Assembly: GCF_001870465.1 (NCBI RefSeq)
Contig: NZ_MDGK01000015.1
Coordinates: 682,001 to 746,000 of the forward strand
Direction of reading: 5' to 3'
DNA length: 64,000 bases
DNA from: Pseudomonas extremorientalis
Lineage (GTDB): Bacteria > Pseudomonadota > Gammaproteobacteria > Pseudomonadales > Pseudomonadaceae
Below are positions 28,919 through 38,522 of the stretch, piece after piece. The notes below the pieces were generated by a model, which saw nothing but the letters and a program-made list of their open reading frames with translations, was not told the origin of the DNA and made no database searches. Numbering within the stretch: the stretch's first letter is position 1; each line of letters begins with the position of its first letter. The translations under genes and the position numbers were made by a program.

Positions 28919-30004
28919 GTGAGCAAGAGAGCCTATAACTTCTGTGCCGGTCCCGCGGCGCTTCCTGAAGCAGTCCTGCAGCGTGCGCAGGGTGAACTCC
29001 TCGACTGGCATGGAAAAGGCCTCTCCGTGATGGAAATGAGCCATCGCAGCGATGAGTTCGTGTCCATCGCCACCAAGGCCGAGCAGGATCTGCGCGACTT
29101 GCTGGACATCCCTTCCAACTACAAAGTGCTGTTCCTGCAGGGCGGCGCCAGCCAGCAATTCGCCCAGATCCCGCTGAACCTGCTGCCGGAAGACGGCACT
29201 GCCGACTATATCGACACTGGTATCTGGGGCCAGAAGGCCATTGAAGAGGCTTCCCGTTACGGTCACGTCAATGTGGCGGGCACCGCCAAGCCTTACGACT
29301 ATTTCGCCATTCCGGGTCAGAACGAGTGGAAGTTGTCGAAGGACGCTGCCTACGTGCACTACGTGGCCAACGAAACCATTGGCGGCCTGGAGTTCGATTG
29401 GGTGCCGGAAGTGGGCGACGTGCCGCTGGTGTGCGACATGTCCTCGGACATCCTCTCGCGTCCTATCGACGTGTCCCGGTACGGCATGATCTATGCCGGT
29501 GCCCAGAAGAACATCGGCCCGAGCGGCATCCTGGTCAACATCATCCGCGAAGACCTGCTGGGTCGCGCCCGTTCGCTGTGCCCGACCATGCTCAACTATA
29601 AGGTCGCGGCGGATAACGGCTCGATGTACAACACCCCGCCGGCGTTCGCCTGGTACCTGTCCGGCCTGGTGTTCGAGTGGCTGAAAGAGCAGGGCGGTGT
29701 CGCTGCGATGGGCAAGCTCAACGAAGAGAAGAAGCGCGTCTTGTACGACTTCATCGACGCCAGCGGCCTGTACAGCAACCCGATCAACCTGACCGACCGC
29801 TCGTGGATGAACGTGCCGTTCCGCCTGGCTGACGACCGCCTGGACAAGCCGTTCCTGGCCGGTGCCGACGCGCGCGGCCTGCTGAACCTCAAGGGGCACC
29901 GCTCGGTGGGTGGCATGCGCGCCTCCATCTACAACGCCGTCGACATCCACGCGATCAACGCGCTGGTTGCCTACATGGCAGAGTTCGAAAAGGAACACGG
30001 CTAA
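28919..30004 (+). CDS. serC: Phosphoserine aminotransferase
   Basis: The PLP enzyme has 361 aa and makes phosphoserine from 3-phosphohydroxypyruvate, and the analogous intermediate of pyridoxal phosphate synthesis. It begins at GTG 28919 (SKRAYNFCAGPAALP), the conserved family start. The Schiff-base Lys is in AGAQKNIGPSG. It overlaps pheA by one base (TAATG) and heads a serC-pheA-hisC-tyrA/aroA-cmk operon. Confidence 0.96.
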   Translation: MSKRAYNFCAGPAALPEAVLQRAQGELLDWHGKGLSVMEMSHRSDEFVSIATKAEQDLRDLLDIPSNYKVLFLQGGASQQFAQIPLNLLPEDGTADYIDTGIWGQKAIEEASRYGHVNVAGTAKPYDYFAIPGQNEWKLSKDAAYVHYVANETIGGLEFDWVPEVGDVPLVCDMSSDILSRPIDVSRYGMIYAGAQKNIGPSGILVNIIREDLLGRARSLCPTMLNYKVAADNGSMYNTPPAFAWYLSGLVFEWLKEQGGVAAMGKLNEEKKRVLYDFIDASGLYSNPINLTDRSWMNVPFRLADDRLDKPFLAGADARGLLNLKGHRSVGGMRASIYNAVDIHAINALVAYMAEFEKEHG

Positions 30005-31098
30005 TGTCTGAGCAAGAACTCAAGGCCCTGCGCGTACGCATCGACAGCCTGGACGAGAAAGTCCTGGAGCTGATCAGTGAGCGCGCGCGGTGCGCCCAGG
30101 AAGTGGCAAGGGTGAAGATGGCGTCCCTGGCCGAAGGCGAAGTGCCGGTGTTCTACCGGCCCGAGCGTGAAGCCCAGGTGCTCAAGCGTGTGATGGAGCG
30201 CAACAAGGGCCCGCTGGGCAACGAAGAGATGGCGCGGTTGTTCCGTGAAATCATGTCCTCGTGCCTGGCGCTGGAGCAGCCGCTGAAAGTGGCCTACCTC
30301 GGCCCGGAAGGCACCTTCACCCAGGCGGCGGCCATGAAGCACTTCGGCCACGCGGTGATCAGCAAGCCAATGGCGGCGATCGACGAAGTGTTCCGTGAAG
30401 TGGCGGCCGGTGCGGTGAACTTTGGCGTGGTGCCGGTGGAAAACTCCACCGAAGGCGCGGTCAACCATACGCTGGACAGCTTCCTCGAGCACGACATGGT
30501 GATCTGTGGCGAAGTCGAGCTGCGCATCCACCACCACCTGCTGGTGGGTGAGAACACCAAGACCGACAGCATCAGTCGCATCTACTCCCACGCCCAGTCG
30601 CTGGCCCAGTGCCGCAAGTGGCTGGATGCGCATTACCCGAATGTCGAGCGCGTGGCGGTCTCCAGCAACGCCGAAGCCGCCAAGCGGGTCAAGGGTGAGT
30701 GGAATTCGGCAGCCATCGCTGGCGATATGGCGGCAGGCCTGTACGGCCTGACGCGCCTGGCCGAGAAAATCGAGGACCGCCCGGACAACTCCACGCGCTT
30801 CCTGATGATCGGCAGCCAGGAAGTACCGCCGACCGGTGACGACAAGACCTCCATCATCGTGTCCATGAGCAACAAGCCCGGCGCACTGCATGAGCTGCTG
30901 GTGCCGTTCCACGACAACGGGATTGACCTGACGCGCATCGAGACTCGTCCTTCGCGCAGCGGTAAATGGACTTATGTGTTCTTTATCGACTTCATCGGCC
31001 ATCACCGCGACCCACTGGTCAAGGGCGTGCTCGAGAAAATCAGTCAGGAAGCCGTGGCACTCAAGGTGCTGGGCTCTTACCCGAAAGCGGTTTTGTGA
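30004..31098 (+). CDS. pheA: Bifunctional chorismate mutase / prephenate dehydratase
   Basis: The product has 364 aa. The N-terminal 90 residues are an AroQ chorismate mutase (LRVRIDSLDEKVLELIS), followed by prephenate dehydratase (YLGPEGTFTQAA, VENSTEGAVNHTLD) and a C-terminal ACT domain for phenylalanine feedback (PGALHELL). It commits chorismate to phenylalanine. The start overlaps the serC stop. Confidence 0.96.
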   Translation: MSEQELKALRVRIDSLDEKVLELISERARCAQEVARVKMASLAEGEVPVFYRPEREAQVLKRVMERNKGPLGNEEMARLFREIMSSCLALEQPLKVAYLGPEGTFTQAAAMKHFGHAVISKPMAAIDEVFREVAAGAVNFGVVPVENSTEGAVNHTLDSFLEHDMVICGEVELRIHHHLLVGENTKTDSISRIYSHAQSLAQCRKWLDAHYPNVERVAVSSNAEAAKRVKGEWNSAAIAGDMAAGLYGLTRLAEKIEDRPDNSTRFLMIGSQEVPPTGDDKTSIIVSMSNKPGALHELLVPFHDNGIDLTRIETRPSRSGKWTYVFFIDFIGHHRDPLVKGVLEKISQEAVALKVLGSYPKAVL

Positions 31099-31107
31099 GG
31101 CTTTAAC

Positions 31108-32220
31108 ATGAGTGGCAACTTCCTCGCCCTGGCGCAGCCGGGCGTGCAACAACTGTCGCCTTACGTTCCGGGCAAGCCTGTGGACGAGCTGGCGCGTGAG
31201 TTGAACCTGGATCCTTCGAAAATCGTCAAGCTGGCGAGCAACGAGAACCCGCTGGGCCCTAGCCCCAAAGTCCTGGCGGCGATCCGTGAAGAGCTGGCTG
31301 AGCTGACCCGGTATCCGGACGGCAACGGCTTCGCGCTCAAGTCGCTGCTGGCGGAAAAATGCCGCGTCGAGCTGAACCAGGTGACCCTGGGCAACGGTTC
31401 CAACGACATTCTCGAGCTGGTCGGCCGTGCCTACCTGGCGCCGGGCTTGAACGCGGTGTTCAGTGAGCACGCCTTCGCGGTCTATCCGATCGTGACCCAG
31501 GCCGTCGGTGCCGATGCGCGCATCATTCCGGCGAAGGATTGGGGCCATGACCTGCCGGCCATGCTGGCAGCCATCGATGCCCGGACCCGCGTGGTGTTCA
31601 TCGCCAACCCGAACAACCCGACCGGCACCTGGTTCGACGCCCAGGCGCTGAACGACTTCCTGCAAGACGTGCCCGAGCACGTGCTGGTGGTGCTGGACGA
31701 GGCCTACATCGAGTACGCCGAAGGCAGCGACCTGCCGAACGGCCTCGATTTCCTGGCCGCGTACCCGAACCTGCTGGTGTCGCGCACCTTCTCCAAGGCT
31801 TACGGCCTGGCATCGCTGCGCGTGGGCTACGGCCTGTCCACTGCGGTGGTTGCCGATGTGCTGAACCGCGTGCGCCAGCCGTTCAACGTCAACAGCCTGG
31901 CTCTGGCAGCGGCCTGTGCGGCGGTGAAGGATACCGAGTACCTCGAGCAAAGTCGTCGTATCAACGAAAGCGGCATGCTGCAGTTGCAGGAAGGCTTCCG
32001 CGAGCTGGGCCTGGGCTGGGTTCCGTCCAAGGGTAATTTCATCTGCGTCGACCTCGGTCAGGTGGCCGCTCCGGTATTCCAGGGCTTGTTGCGTGAAGGT
32101 GTGATCGTGCGTCCGGTGGCCAACTACGGCATGCCGAACCACCTGCGCATCACCATCGGTCTGCCGGCTGAAAACAGTCGCTTCCTGGAGGCGCTGGCCA
32201 AGGTTCTGGCTCGTGGTTGA
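31108..32220 (+). CDS. hisC: Histidinol-phosphate aminotransferase (HisC2-type)
   Basis: The class I/II PLP aminotransferase has 370 aa, with the pyridine-binding NPNNPTG and the Schiff-base Lys in SRTFSKAYGLASLRVGYG. Members in this operon position (HisC2) are thought to act on histidinol phosphate and/or aromatic 2-oxo acids; the aromatic operon context favours at least a broad role. It ends eight bases inside the next reading frame. Confidence 0.93.
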   Translation: MSGNFLALAQPGVQQLSPYVPGKPVDELARELNLDPSKIVKLASNENPLGPSPKVLAAIREELAELTRYPDGNGFALKSLLAEKCRVELNQVTLGNGSNDILELVGRAYLAPGLNAVFSEHAFAVYPIVTQAVGADARIIPAKDWGHDLPAMLAAIDARTRVVFIANPNNPTGTWFDAQALNDFLQDVPEHVLVVLDEAYIEYAEGSDLPNGLDFLAAYPNLLVSRTFSKAYGLASLRVGYGLSTAVVADVLNRVRQPFNVNSLALAAACAAVKDTEYLEQSRRINESGMLQLQEGFRELGLGWVPSKGNFICVDLGQVAAPVFQGLLREGVIVRPVANYGMPNHLRITIGLPAENSRFLEALAKVLARG

Positions 32221-34459
32221 TGTCACTGCATTGCAACCTGCTGTGCCTATGATCGGTCGCCTGGTGGTGGTCGGCCTGGGGTTGATCGGCGGCTCCTTCG
32301 CCAAAGGCCTGCGTGAAAGCGGGCTGTGTGGCGAAGTGGTCGGTGTGGACCTGGACCCGCAATCGCGCCAGTTGGCGGTCGAGTTGGGCGTGGTGGATCG
32401 CTGTGAAGCGGACCTGGCGCTCGCCTGCCGGGGCGCGGATGTGATCCAGCTGGCCGTGCCGATCCTGGCCATGGAGAAATTGCTCGCCGTGTTGGCGGGC
32501 ATGGACCTGGGCCAGGCGATCCTGACGGACGTCGGCAGTGCCAAAGGTAATGTGGTGCGCGCGGCGCAGCAGGCGTTTGGTGGCATGCCGACGCGCTTCG
32601 TGCCGGGTCATCCGATTGCCGGTTCGGAGCAAAGCGGGGTGGAGGCGTCGAATGCGCAGCTGTTCCGTCGACACAAAGTGATCCTGACGCCGCTTGCGCA
32701 AACCGATCCGGCGGCGCTGGCGGTGGTCGATCGCCTGTGGCGCGAGTTGGGTGCGGATGTCGAGCATATGCAGGTCGAGCGTCACGACGAAGTGCTGGCC
32801 GCGACCAGCCATCTGCCGCATTTGCTGGCGTTTGGCCTGGTGGATTCTTTGGCCAAGCGCAACGAAAACCTCGAGATTTTCCGTTACGCCGCCGGTGGCT
32901 TCCGCGACTTCACGCGGATTGCCGGCAGCGACCCGGTGATGTGGCACGACATCTTCCTCGCCAATCGCGAAGCGGTGTTGCGCACCCTGGACACCTTCCG
33001 CAGCGACCTCGACGCCTTGCGCGATGCGGTCGACGCCGGGGATGGCCATCAATTATTGGGTGTGTTCACCCGTGCGCGGGTGGCGCGTGAGCATTTCAGC
33101 AAGATCCTGGCACGCCGGGCGTATATGGAAACCGCTGTGAACGCTGATGACCTGACCTTCCTCGCCAACCCGGGCGGCCGCTTGAGCGGAAGCATTCGGG
33201 TGCCGGGCGACAAGTCGATTTCTCATCGGTCGATCATGCTCGGTTCGTTGGCTGAGGGTGTGACGGAAGTCGAAGGTTTCCTCGAAGGCGAGGACGCCCT
33301 GGCGACTCTGCAGGCGTTTCGCGACATGGGCGTGGTGATTGAAGGGCCGCACCATGGGCGCGTGACCATCCACGGCGTGGGGCTGCATGGTTTGAAGCCC
33401 GCACCGGGGCCGATTTACCTCGGCAACTCGGGCACCTCCATGCGCCTGCTGTCCGGTTTGCTGGCTGCGCAGAGCTTCGACAGCGTGCTGACGGGCGACG
33501 CTTCCCTGTCCAAGCGTCCGATGAACCGCGTGGCCAAGCCGTTGCGGGAAATGGGCGCGGTGATCGAGACCGGCCCGGAAGGGCGTCCGCCCCTGACTAT
33601 CCGGGGGGGGCAGGTGCTCAAAGGTTTCGATTATTCGATGCCGATGGCCAGTGCGCAGGTTAAATCCTGCCTGTTGCTGGCCGGGCTTTACGCCGAGGGC
33701 AAGACCTCGGTGACCGAGCCTGCGCCGACCCGTGATCATACCGAGCGCATGTTGCGCGGTTTTGGATATCCGGTTGATGTGGTAGGGGGCAAGGCGTCGG
33801 TTGAGTCGGGCCATGCGTTGGCTGCAACACATATTGAAGTGCCGGGGGATATTTCCTCTTCGGCGTTTTTCCTGGTGGCGGCTTCGATTGCCGAAGGCTC
33901 CGAGTTGTTGCTGGAGCACGTGGGTGTCAACCCGACCCGCACCGGCGTGATCGACATTCTGCGGCTGATGGGGGCGGACATTACCTTGGAAAATCCGCGT
34001 GAGGTGGGTGGCGAGCCGGTGGCTGACCTGCGTGTACGTGCCGCGGCGTTGAAAGGTATTGAAATTCCCGAGGCGCTGGTGCCTTTGGCGATCGACGAGT
34101 TCCCGGTGCTGTTCGTTGCGGCGGCCTGTGCCGAAGGGCGGACCGTGTTGCGCGGCGCTGAAGAGCTGCGCGTGAAGGAGTCCGACCGTATTCAGGTCAT
34201 GGCCGATGGTCTGCTGGCACTGGGCGTGACGTGTGAACCGACCCCTGATGGGATTATCATTGACGGTGGCCCGATGGGTGGCGGTGACGTACATGCCCAT
34301 GGCGATCACCGGATTGCCATGGCATTCAGCGTGGCTTCCCTGCGGGCGGCGGCGCCGATTCGTATCCGTGACTGCGCCAATGTTGCTACGTCTTTTCCGA
34401 ACTTTCTTACACTGTGTGCCCAAGTCGGCATCCGTGTTGCCCAAGAGGCTCAATTGTGA
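32213..34459 (+). CDS. Fused prephenate dehydrogenase / EPSP synthase (TyrA-AroA)
   Basis: The 748-aa fusion is normal for Pseudomonas. Residues about 13-300 are prephenate dehydrogenase ([16 protein letters not shown], cofactor fold). From about 315 on is 5-enolpyruvylshikimate-3-phosphate synthase with [33 protein letters not shown] and [13 protein letters not shown], motifs of the class II enzymes. It supplies both the pre-chorismate step and the tyrosine branch. The GTG at 32213 overlaps hisC by eight bases and has AAGG upstream; an ATG at 32249 would give 736 aa and lacks a clear ribosome site. Confidence 0.94.
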   Translation: MVDVTALQPAVPMIGRLVVVGLGLIGGSFAKGLRESGLCGEVVGVDLDPQSRQLAVELGVVDRCEADLALACRGADVIQLAVPILAMEKLLAVLAGMDLGQAILTDVGSAKGNVVRAAQQAFGGMPTRFVPGHPIAGSEQSGVEASNAQLFRRHKVILTPLAQTDPAALAVVDRLWRELGADVEHMQVERHDEVLAATSHLPHLLAFGLVDSLAKRNENLEIFRYAAGGFRDFTRIAGSDPVMWHDIFLANREAVLRTLDTFRSDLDALRDAVDAGDGHQLLGVFTRARVAREHFSKILARRAYMETAVNADDLTFLANPGGRLSGSIRVPGDKSISHRSIMLGSLAEGVTEVEGFLEGEDALATLQAFRDMGVVIEGPHHGRVTIHGVGLHGLKPAPGPIYLGNSGTSMRLLSGLLAAQSFDSVLTGDASLSKRPMNRVAKPLREMGAVIETGPEGRPPLTIRGGQVLKGFDYSMPMASAQVKSCLLLAGLYAEGKTSVTEPAPTRDHTERMLRGFGYPVDVVGGKASVESGHALAATHIEVPGDISSSAFFLVAASIAEGSELLLEHVGVNPTRTGVIDILRLMGADITLENPREVGGEPVADLRVRAAALKGIEIPEALVPLAIDEFPVLFVAAACAEGRTVLRGAEELRVKESDRIQVMADGLLALGVTCEPTPDGIIIDGGPMGGGDVHAHGDHRIAMAFSVASLRAAAPIRIRDCANVATSFPNFLTLCAQVGIRVAQEAQL

Positions 34460-35145
34460 ATATCAAAGCACCGGTGATTACCATCGACGGGCCAAGCGGC
34501 TCGGGCAAAGGCACGATCGCCGGCATCCTGGCCAAGCGCCTGGGCTGGTGCCTGCTGGATTCCGGCGCACTGTACCGTCTGCTGGCATTCGCCGCACGCA
34601 ACCATGGCGTCGACCTGACCAACGAAGAATCCCTGAAGCTGCTGGCGGCGCACCTCGATGTACAGTTCGTCGGCGCGACGGAAGGGCATCCCCAGCGCAT
34701 CATCCTCGAAGGGGACGATGTGACCGATGACCTGCGCAATGAGCAAGTTGGCTCCTGGGCCTCCCAGGTTGCCGCGCTGCCAGCGGTGCGGGACGCATTG
34801 TTGCAGCGCCAGCGGGCTTTCCAGGAGCCGCCGGGCCTGGTGGCCGATGGCCGCGATATGGGAACCGTGGTGTTTCCCGAGGCGCCATTGAAGATTTTCC
34901 TGACCGCCAGCGCCGAGGAGCGGGCTCGCCGCCGCTACTTGCAGTTGAAGGGCAAAGTCGATGGTGTTAGTCTGTCGAGTCTGCTAGATGAGATCCGTGC
35001 ACGCGATGAGCGTGATACCCAGCGCGCAGTAGCCCCGCTCAAGCCGGCGGCTGATGCCATACAGCTGGATTCCACGGAGCTGTCCATCGAGCAGGTGCTG
35101 GAACGCATCTTGAGTGAGATCGCCATTCGCGATATCGCCGGGTGA
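34456..35145 (+). CDS. cmk: Cytidylate kinase
   Basis: The NMP kinase has 229 aa and phosphorylates CMP and dCMP. The P-loop is [11 protein letters not shown], and [11 protein letters not shown] is the characteristic motif. The GTG start at 34456 overlaps the tyrA/aroA stop (GTGA), with AAGAGG upstream. It is the last gene before rpsA, a conserved pairing in proteobacteria. Confidence 0.96.
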   Translation: MNIKAPVITIDGPSGSGKGTIAGILAKRLGWCLLDSGALYRLLAFAARNHGVDLTNEESLKLLAAHLDVQFVGATEGHPQRIILEGDDVTDDLRNEQVGSWASQVAALPAVRDALLQRQRAFQEPPGLVADGRDMGTVVFPEAPLKIFLTASAEERARRRYLQLKGKVDGVSLSSLLDEIRARDERDTQRAVAPLKPAADAIQLDSTELSIEQVLERILSEIAIRDIAG

Positions 35146-35204
35146 CCAAGAAGGCCGCAGGGGACCAGTCATAGTCCTGTGGTGCTTCTTTTAATTGAAA
35201 CTGA

Positions 35205-35264
35205 CCCACATCGTCTGGGGTGTGGAGATGGGCGTATTCTTCGCCCTTATCAACAGGAATTAAA
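35205..35264 (+). promoter_or_regulatory. Structured rpsA leader (possible S1 autoregulation)
   Basis: Two small hairpins precede rpsA: CCACA-N10-TGTGG (35206-35225) and GGGCG-tattctt-CGCCC (35230-35246), with the GGAG at 35224-35227 lying between them. Gamma-proteobacterial rpsA leaders form hairpins that give efficient but S1-repressible initiation with a weak Shine-Dalgarno. The resemblance is by layout only. Confidence 0.4.
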
Positions 35265-36956
35265 ATGAGCGAAAGCTTTGCGGAACTCTTTGAAGAAAGC
35301 CTAAAAACCCTGAACCTTCAGGCAGGCTCCATCATCACCGGTGTTATCGTTGATATCGATTACCAAGCTCGCTGGGTAACCGTTCACGCTGGTCTGAAGT
35401 CTGAAGCTCTGATCCCGCTGGAACAGTTCTACAACGATGCTGGTGATCTGACAATCAATGTCGGTGACGAAGTTCACGTTGCTCTGGACTCGGTTGAAGA
35501 CGGTTTCGGTGAAACCAAGCTGTCCCGTGAAAAAGCCAAGCGCGCTGAATGCTGGATTGTTCTCGAAGCAGCCTTCGCAGCTGAAGAAGTGGTCAAGGGC
35601 GTTATCAACGGTAAGGTTAAAGGCGGCTTCACTGTCGACGTTAACGGCATCCGTGCGTTCCTGCCAGGTTCTTTGGTCGACGTTCGTCCAGTGCGCGACA
35701 CCACGCACCTGGAAGGCAAAGAACTCGAATTCAAGGTCATCAAGCTCGACCAGAAGCGCAACAACGTTGTCGTTTCCCGTCGCAGCGTCCTGGAAGCAGA
35801 GAACTCCGCCGAGCGTGAAGCTCTGCTGGAATCCCTGCAGGAAGGCCAACAAGTCAAAGGTATCGTCAAAAACCTCACCGACTACGGCGCATTCGTCGAC
35901 CTGGGTGGCGTGGATGGCCTGCTGCACATTACCGACATGGCTTGGAAGCGTATCAAGCATCCTTCCGAAATCGTCAACGTTGGCGACGAGATCGATGTCA
36001 AGGTTCTGAAATACGATCGCGAGCGCAACCGTGTTTCCCTGGGCCTGAAGCAACTGGGCGAAGATCCATGGGTTGCTATCAAAGCCCGTTACCCAGAAGG
36101 CACTCGCGTAACCGCGCGTGTTACCAACCTGACCGACTACGGCTGCTTCGCTGAGCTGGAAGAAGGTGTGGAAGGCCTGGTACACGTTTCCGAAATGGAC
36201 TGGACCAACAAGAACATTCACCCTTCGAAAGTCGTACAAGTCGGCGACGAAGTGGAAGTTATGGTTCTGGACATCGACGAAGAGCGTCGTCGTATCTCCC
36301 TGGGCATCAAGCAGTGCAAATCTAACCCATGGGAAGATTTCTCTGGCCAGTTCAACAAGGGCGATAAAATCTCCGGCACCATCAAGTCGATCACCGATTT
36401 CGGTATCTTCATTGGTCTGGACGGCGGCATCGACGGCCTGGTTCACCTGTCCGACATCTCCTGGAACGAAGTGGGCGAAGAAGCTGTTCGTCGTTTCAAG
36501 AAGGGCGACGAGCTGGACACCGTTATCCTGTCGGTTGACCCAGAGCGCGAGCGTATCTCCCTGGGTATCAAGCAACTGGAAAGCGACCCGTTCTCTGAAT
36601 ACGTTCAGGACAACGACAAAGGCGCAATCGTTAAAGGCATCGTGAAGGAAGTTGACGCTAAAGGCGCCATCATCACTCTGGCCGACGATATCGAAGCGAC
36701 TCTGAAAGCCTCCGAAATCAGCCGTGACCGCGTTGAAGACGCGCGTAACGTTCTGAAAGAAGGCCAGGAAGTAGAAGCCAAGATCATCAGCGTTGACCGC
36801 AAGAGCCGTGTAATCCAGCTCTCCATCAAGTCGAAAGACGATGCTGAAGAGAAAGAAGCCATCCAGAGCTTGAAAGACAAGCCTTCGGATAGCATCGCTG
36901 CTGGTCCTACCACTCTGGGCGACCTGTTGCGTGCACAAATGGAAAAACAGAACTAA
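35265..36956 (+). CDS. rpsA: 30S ribosomal protein S1
   Basis: The protein has 563 aa and six S1 (OB-fold) RNA-binding repeats; repeated phrases such as [20 protein letters not shown] and [20 protein letters not shown] mark them. It binds mRNA on the 30S subunit and helps initiation on structured leaders. Codon use is strongly biased, as in highly expressed genes. The ATG at 35265 ([11 protein letters not shown]) is the family start. A strong terminator follows. Confidence 0.98.
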   Translation: MSESFAELFEESLKTLNLQAGSIITGVIVDIDYQARWVTVHAGLKSEALIPLEQFYNDAGDLTINVGDEVHVALDSVEDGFGETKLSREKAKRAECWIVLEAAFAAEEVVKGVINGKVKGGFTVDVNGIRAFLPGSLVDVRPVRDTTHLEGKELEFKVIKLDQKRNNVVVSRRSVLEAENSAEREALLESLQEGQQVKGIVKNLTDYGAFVDLGGVDGLLHITDMAWKRIKHPSEIVNVGDEIDVKVLKYDRERNRVSLGLKQLGEDPWVAIKARYPEGTRVTARVTNLTDYGCFAELEEGVEGLVHVSEMDWTNKNIHPSKVVQVGDEVEVMVLDIDEERRRISLGIKQCKSNPWEDFSGQFNKGDKISGTIKSITDFGIFIGLDGGIDGLVHLSDISWNEVGEEAVRRFKKGDELDTVILSVDPERERISLGIKQLESDPFSEYVQDNDKGAIVKGIVKEVDAKGAIITLADDIEATLKASEISRDRVEDARNVLKEGQEVEAKIISVDRKSRVIQLSIKSKDDAEEKEAIQSLKDKPSDSIAAGPTTLGDLLRAQMEKQN

Positions 36957-36971
36957 GTTCTGTCAGACCAT

Positions 36972-37001
36972 AAAAAAGGGCGACTTCGGTCGCCCTTTTT
37001 T
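36972..37001 (+). terminator. Rho-independent terminator of rpsA
   Basis: The stem GGGCGAC-TTCG-GTCGCCC has a stable UUCG tetraloop. It is flanked by A6 and T6, 15 bases after the rpsA stop. Confidence 0.95.
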
Positions 37002-37118
37002 GTGCCTGAAATTCGTTGAATCAACAACCTAGAACCAAGGCATACAGCTCAGTGTCAGAACTCACTATAGTCTTAAGAAAAATGCGGTTCTTGTGTTGTT
37101 GTTTCAGTAAGGATTTGA

Positions 37119-37403
37119 ATGAACAGGCTTATCGTAATACTTGCAATGATAGTGCTCGCCGGTTGCTCCTCCACCAGCGCTAAAACCCACGCCAAGCGCG
37201 GCGTCAGCGGCATTGAGATCGATTGCTCGGGCCTTGGCAATCGCTGGGAGAAGTGCGAGAGGCGCGCTGCCCGTGAGTGCAAAATGCAGGGCTATAAGGT
37301 GATCACCAGGTCCAGCGACGCCAAGGACGAAGAGGGTGACTATCTGTTCGGTTGGAACCCTGCCGGTGCTGTAACCCGCACTATGCTGGTCATCTGTAAT
37401 TGA
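37119..37403 (+). CDS. Small predicted lipoprotein of unknown function
   Basis: The precursor has 94 aa with a short hydrophobic signal and the lipobox LAGC, so Cys16 should be lipidated after cleavage by LspA. The mature part has four further cysteines (DCSG, KCERR, ECK and a C-terminal VICN) that may form disulfides. AAGGA lies before the ATG. It sits between rpsA and ihfB. I do not recognise a functional family. Confidence 0.8.
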   Translation: MNRLIVILAMIVLAGCSSTSAKTHAKRGVSGIEIDCSGLGNRWEKCERRAARECKMQGYKVITRSSDAKDEEGDYLFGWNPAGAVTRTMLVICN

Positions 37404-37535
37404 GGTCGGAATACGCCTATAGCCGGTTGCCACCTATCCTGCGGATAAGTTGTTCGGTGGGCTGTTCAAATTCATCAAGTCATGCTAAAACCTTCGAAGC
37501 GCTTTTCCTAGCTGCTTGAAAAAGAAGGGAAAAAT

Positions 37536-37832
37536 ATGACGAAGTCGGAGTTGATCGAACGAATTGTCACCCATCAAGGGCTGCTCTCATCCAAGGATGT
37601 CGAGCTGGCTATCAAGACCATGCTTGAGCAAATGTCCCAGTGCCTGGCGACCGGGGATCGGATTGAGATCCGTGGGTTTGGCAGTTTCTCTTTGCACTAT
37701 CGTGCGCCTCGTGTAGGCCGTAATCCTAAAACCGGCCAGTCCGTCAGCCTGGACGGTAAGTTTGTACCTCACTTCAAGCCGGGTAAGGAATTGCGCGATC
37801 GGGTGAACGAAGAAGAGGAAGAAGGCGTCTGA
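37536..37832 (+). CDS. ihfB: Integration host factor subunit beta
   Basis: The HU/IHF-family DNA-bending protein has 98 aa. It begins [15 protein letters not shown] and has the DNA-intercalating arm GRNPKTG plus the [11 protein letters not shown] beta motif. It forms a heterodimer with IhfA and acts in transcription, recombination and replication. AGAAGGGA lies upstream. Its place between rpsA and wzz is conserved in Pseudomonas. Confidence 0.97.
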   Translation: MTKSELIERIVTHQGLLSSKDVELAIKTMLEQMSQCLATGDRIEIRGFGSFSLHYRAPRVGRNPKTGQSVSLDGKFVPHFKPGKELRDRVNEEEEEGV

Positions 37833-37856
37833 GTGTTTTTGGGGTAGGAGAAGGTT

Positions 37857-38099
37857 ATGCGTGGAGTAAAGCGCGTTGTTGTGGTGCTGACGGTGCTGGT
37901 GGTTGCGTTGATAGTTCTCGCGTTTGTATTGGAAAACCAGCAGGTTGCATCTTTGTCTTTCTTTGGCTTCGCCACCGGTGAAATGCCAGTATCGGTGTTT
38001 GTGGTGGTGGCGTTGATTATCGGCATGTTGATAGGCCCACTATTGAGTATGTGGATGCCTAAACCACGTCGCACGCCGATCCCTGCAACGCGCTTCTAG
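37857..38099 (+). CDS. LapA-domain (DUF1049) membrane protein
   Basis: The 80-aa protein has two hydrophobic helices (about residues 6-26 and 44-66) joined by ENQQVASLSFFGF, the usual LapA/DUF1049 pattern. E. coli LapA works with LapB in controlling LpxC and LPS assembly. Here it lies directly upstream of the O-antigen locus, 25 bases after ihfB. A function in LPS assembly is plausible but not shown. Confidence 0.8.
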   Translation: MRGVKRVVVVLTVLVVALIVLAFVLENQQVASLSFFGFATGEMPVSVFVVVALIIGMLIGPLLSMWMPKPRRTPIPATRF

Positions 38100-38522
38100 G
38101 GTCTACAGCAGCTCTATCTATCGAGGGGCTATGTGAGATCCATGGTGCCGTCTGTCAGATATTTTTTTCGGCATTTGTGCATATCCTGCGCAGCGTTGCT
38201 GCGAAACGGCTCTAACAGTCAGTAATCCTGGCCCAATCATTCAGTATTAACTGGCTCATTCGAAATTTCCTTCCCTTTTCTGTGTTTTCGGAAGGCTGCT
38301 CTGAGAGTTGATCCCTATCGCTTAGGAATTGCCCTACAGATCTGTCAAGACTTGTAATATGTCAGAGAGATGGCAGAATGAAATCTGTTCTCGATAACTG
38401 ACATTTTGTGCGCTAAAAAATTTGGCAGAGACGCTGGATTTTAGCGGTCATCTAATTAGAAAAAAACACAATCTGATCTGCATAACGAGCCCGCAGTTTC
38501 TCTTTGAAGGCAGGTTTTTGTT
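38100..38522. promoter_or_regulatory. A+T-rich leader/promoter region of wzz and the O-antigen locus
   Basis: These 423 bases have no credible gene. A perfect eight-base inverted repeat, CGCTAAAA (38411-38418) and TTTTAGCG (38439-38446), is separated by 20 bases and could be an operator or a leader hairpin. I found no JUMPStart/ops element (GGCGGTAGC). The wzz ribosome site GAAGGCAGG precedes its GTG. Base composition shifts toward A+T here, marking entry to the O-antigen cluster. Confidence 0.5.

Noticed and set aside
38100..38522. JUMPStart/ops element for RfaH-type antitermination before the O-antigen genes
   Set aside because: I searched by eye for GGCGGTAGC and close forms on the + strand and found none.
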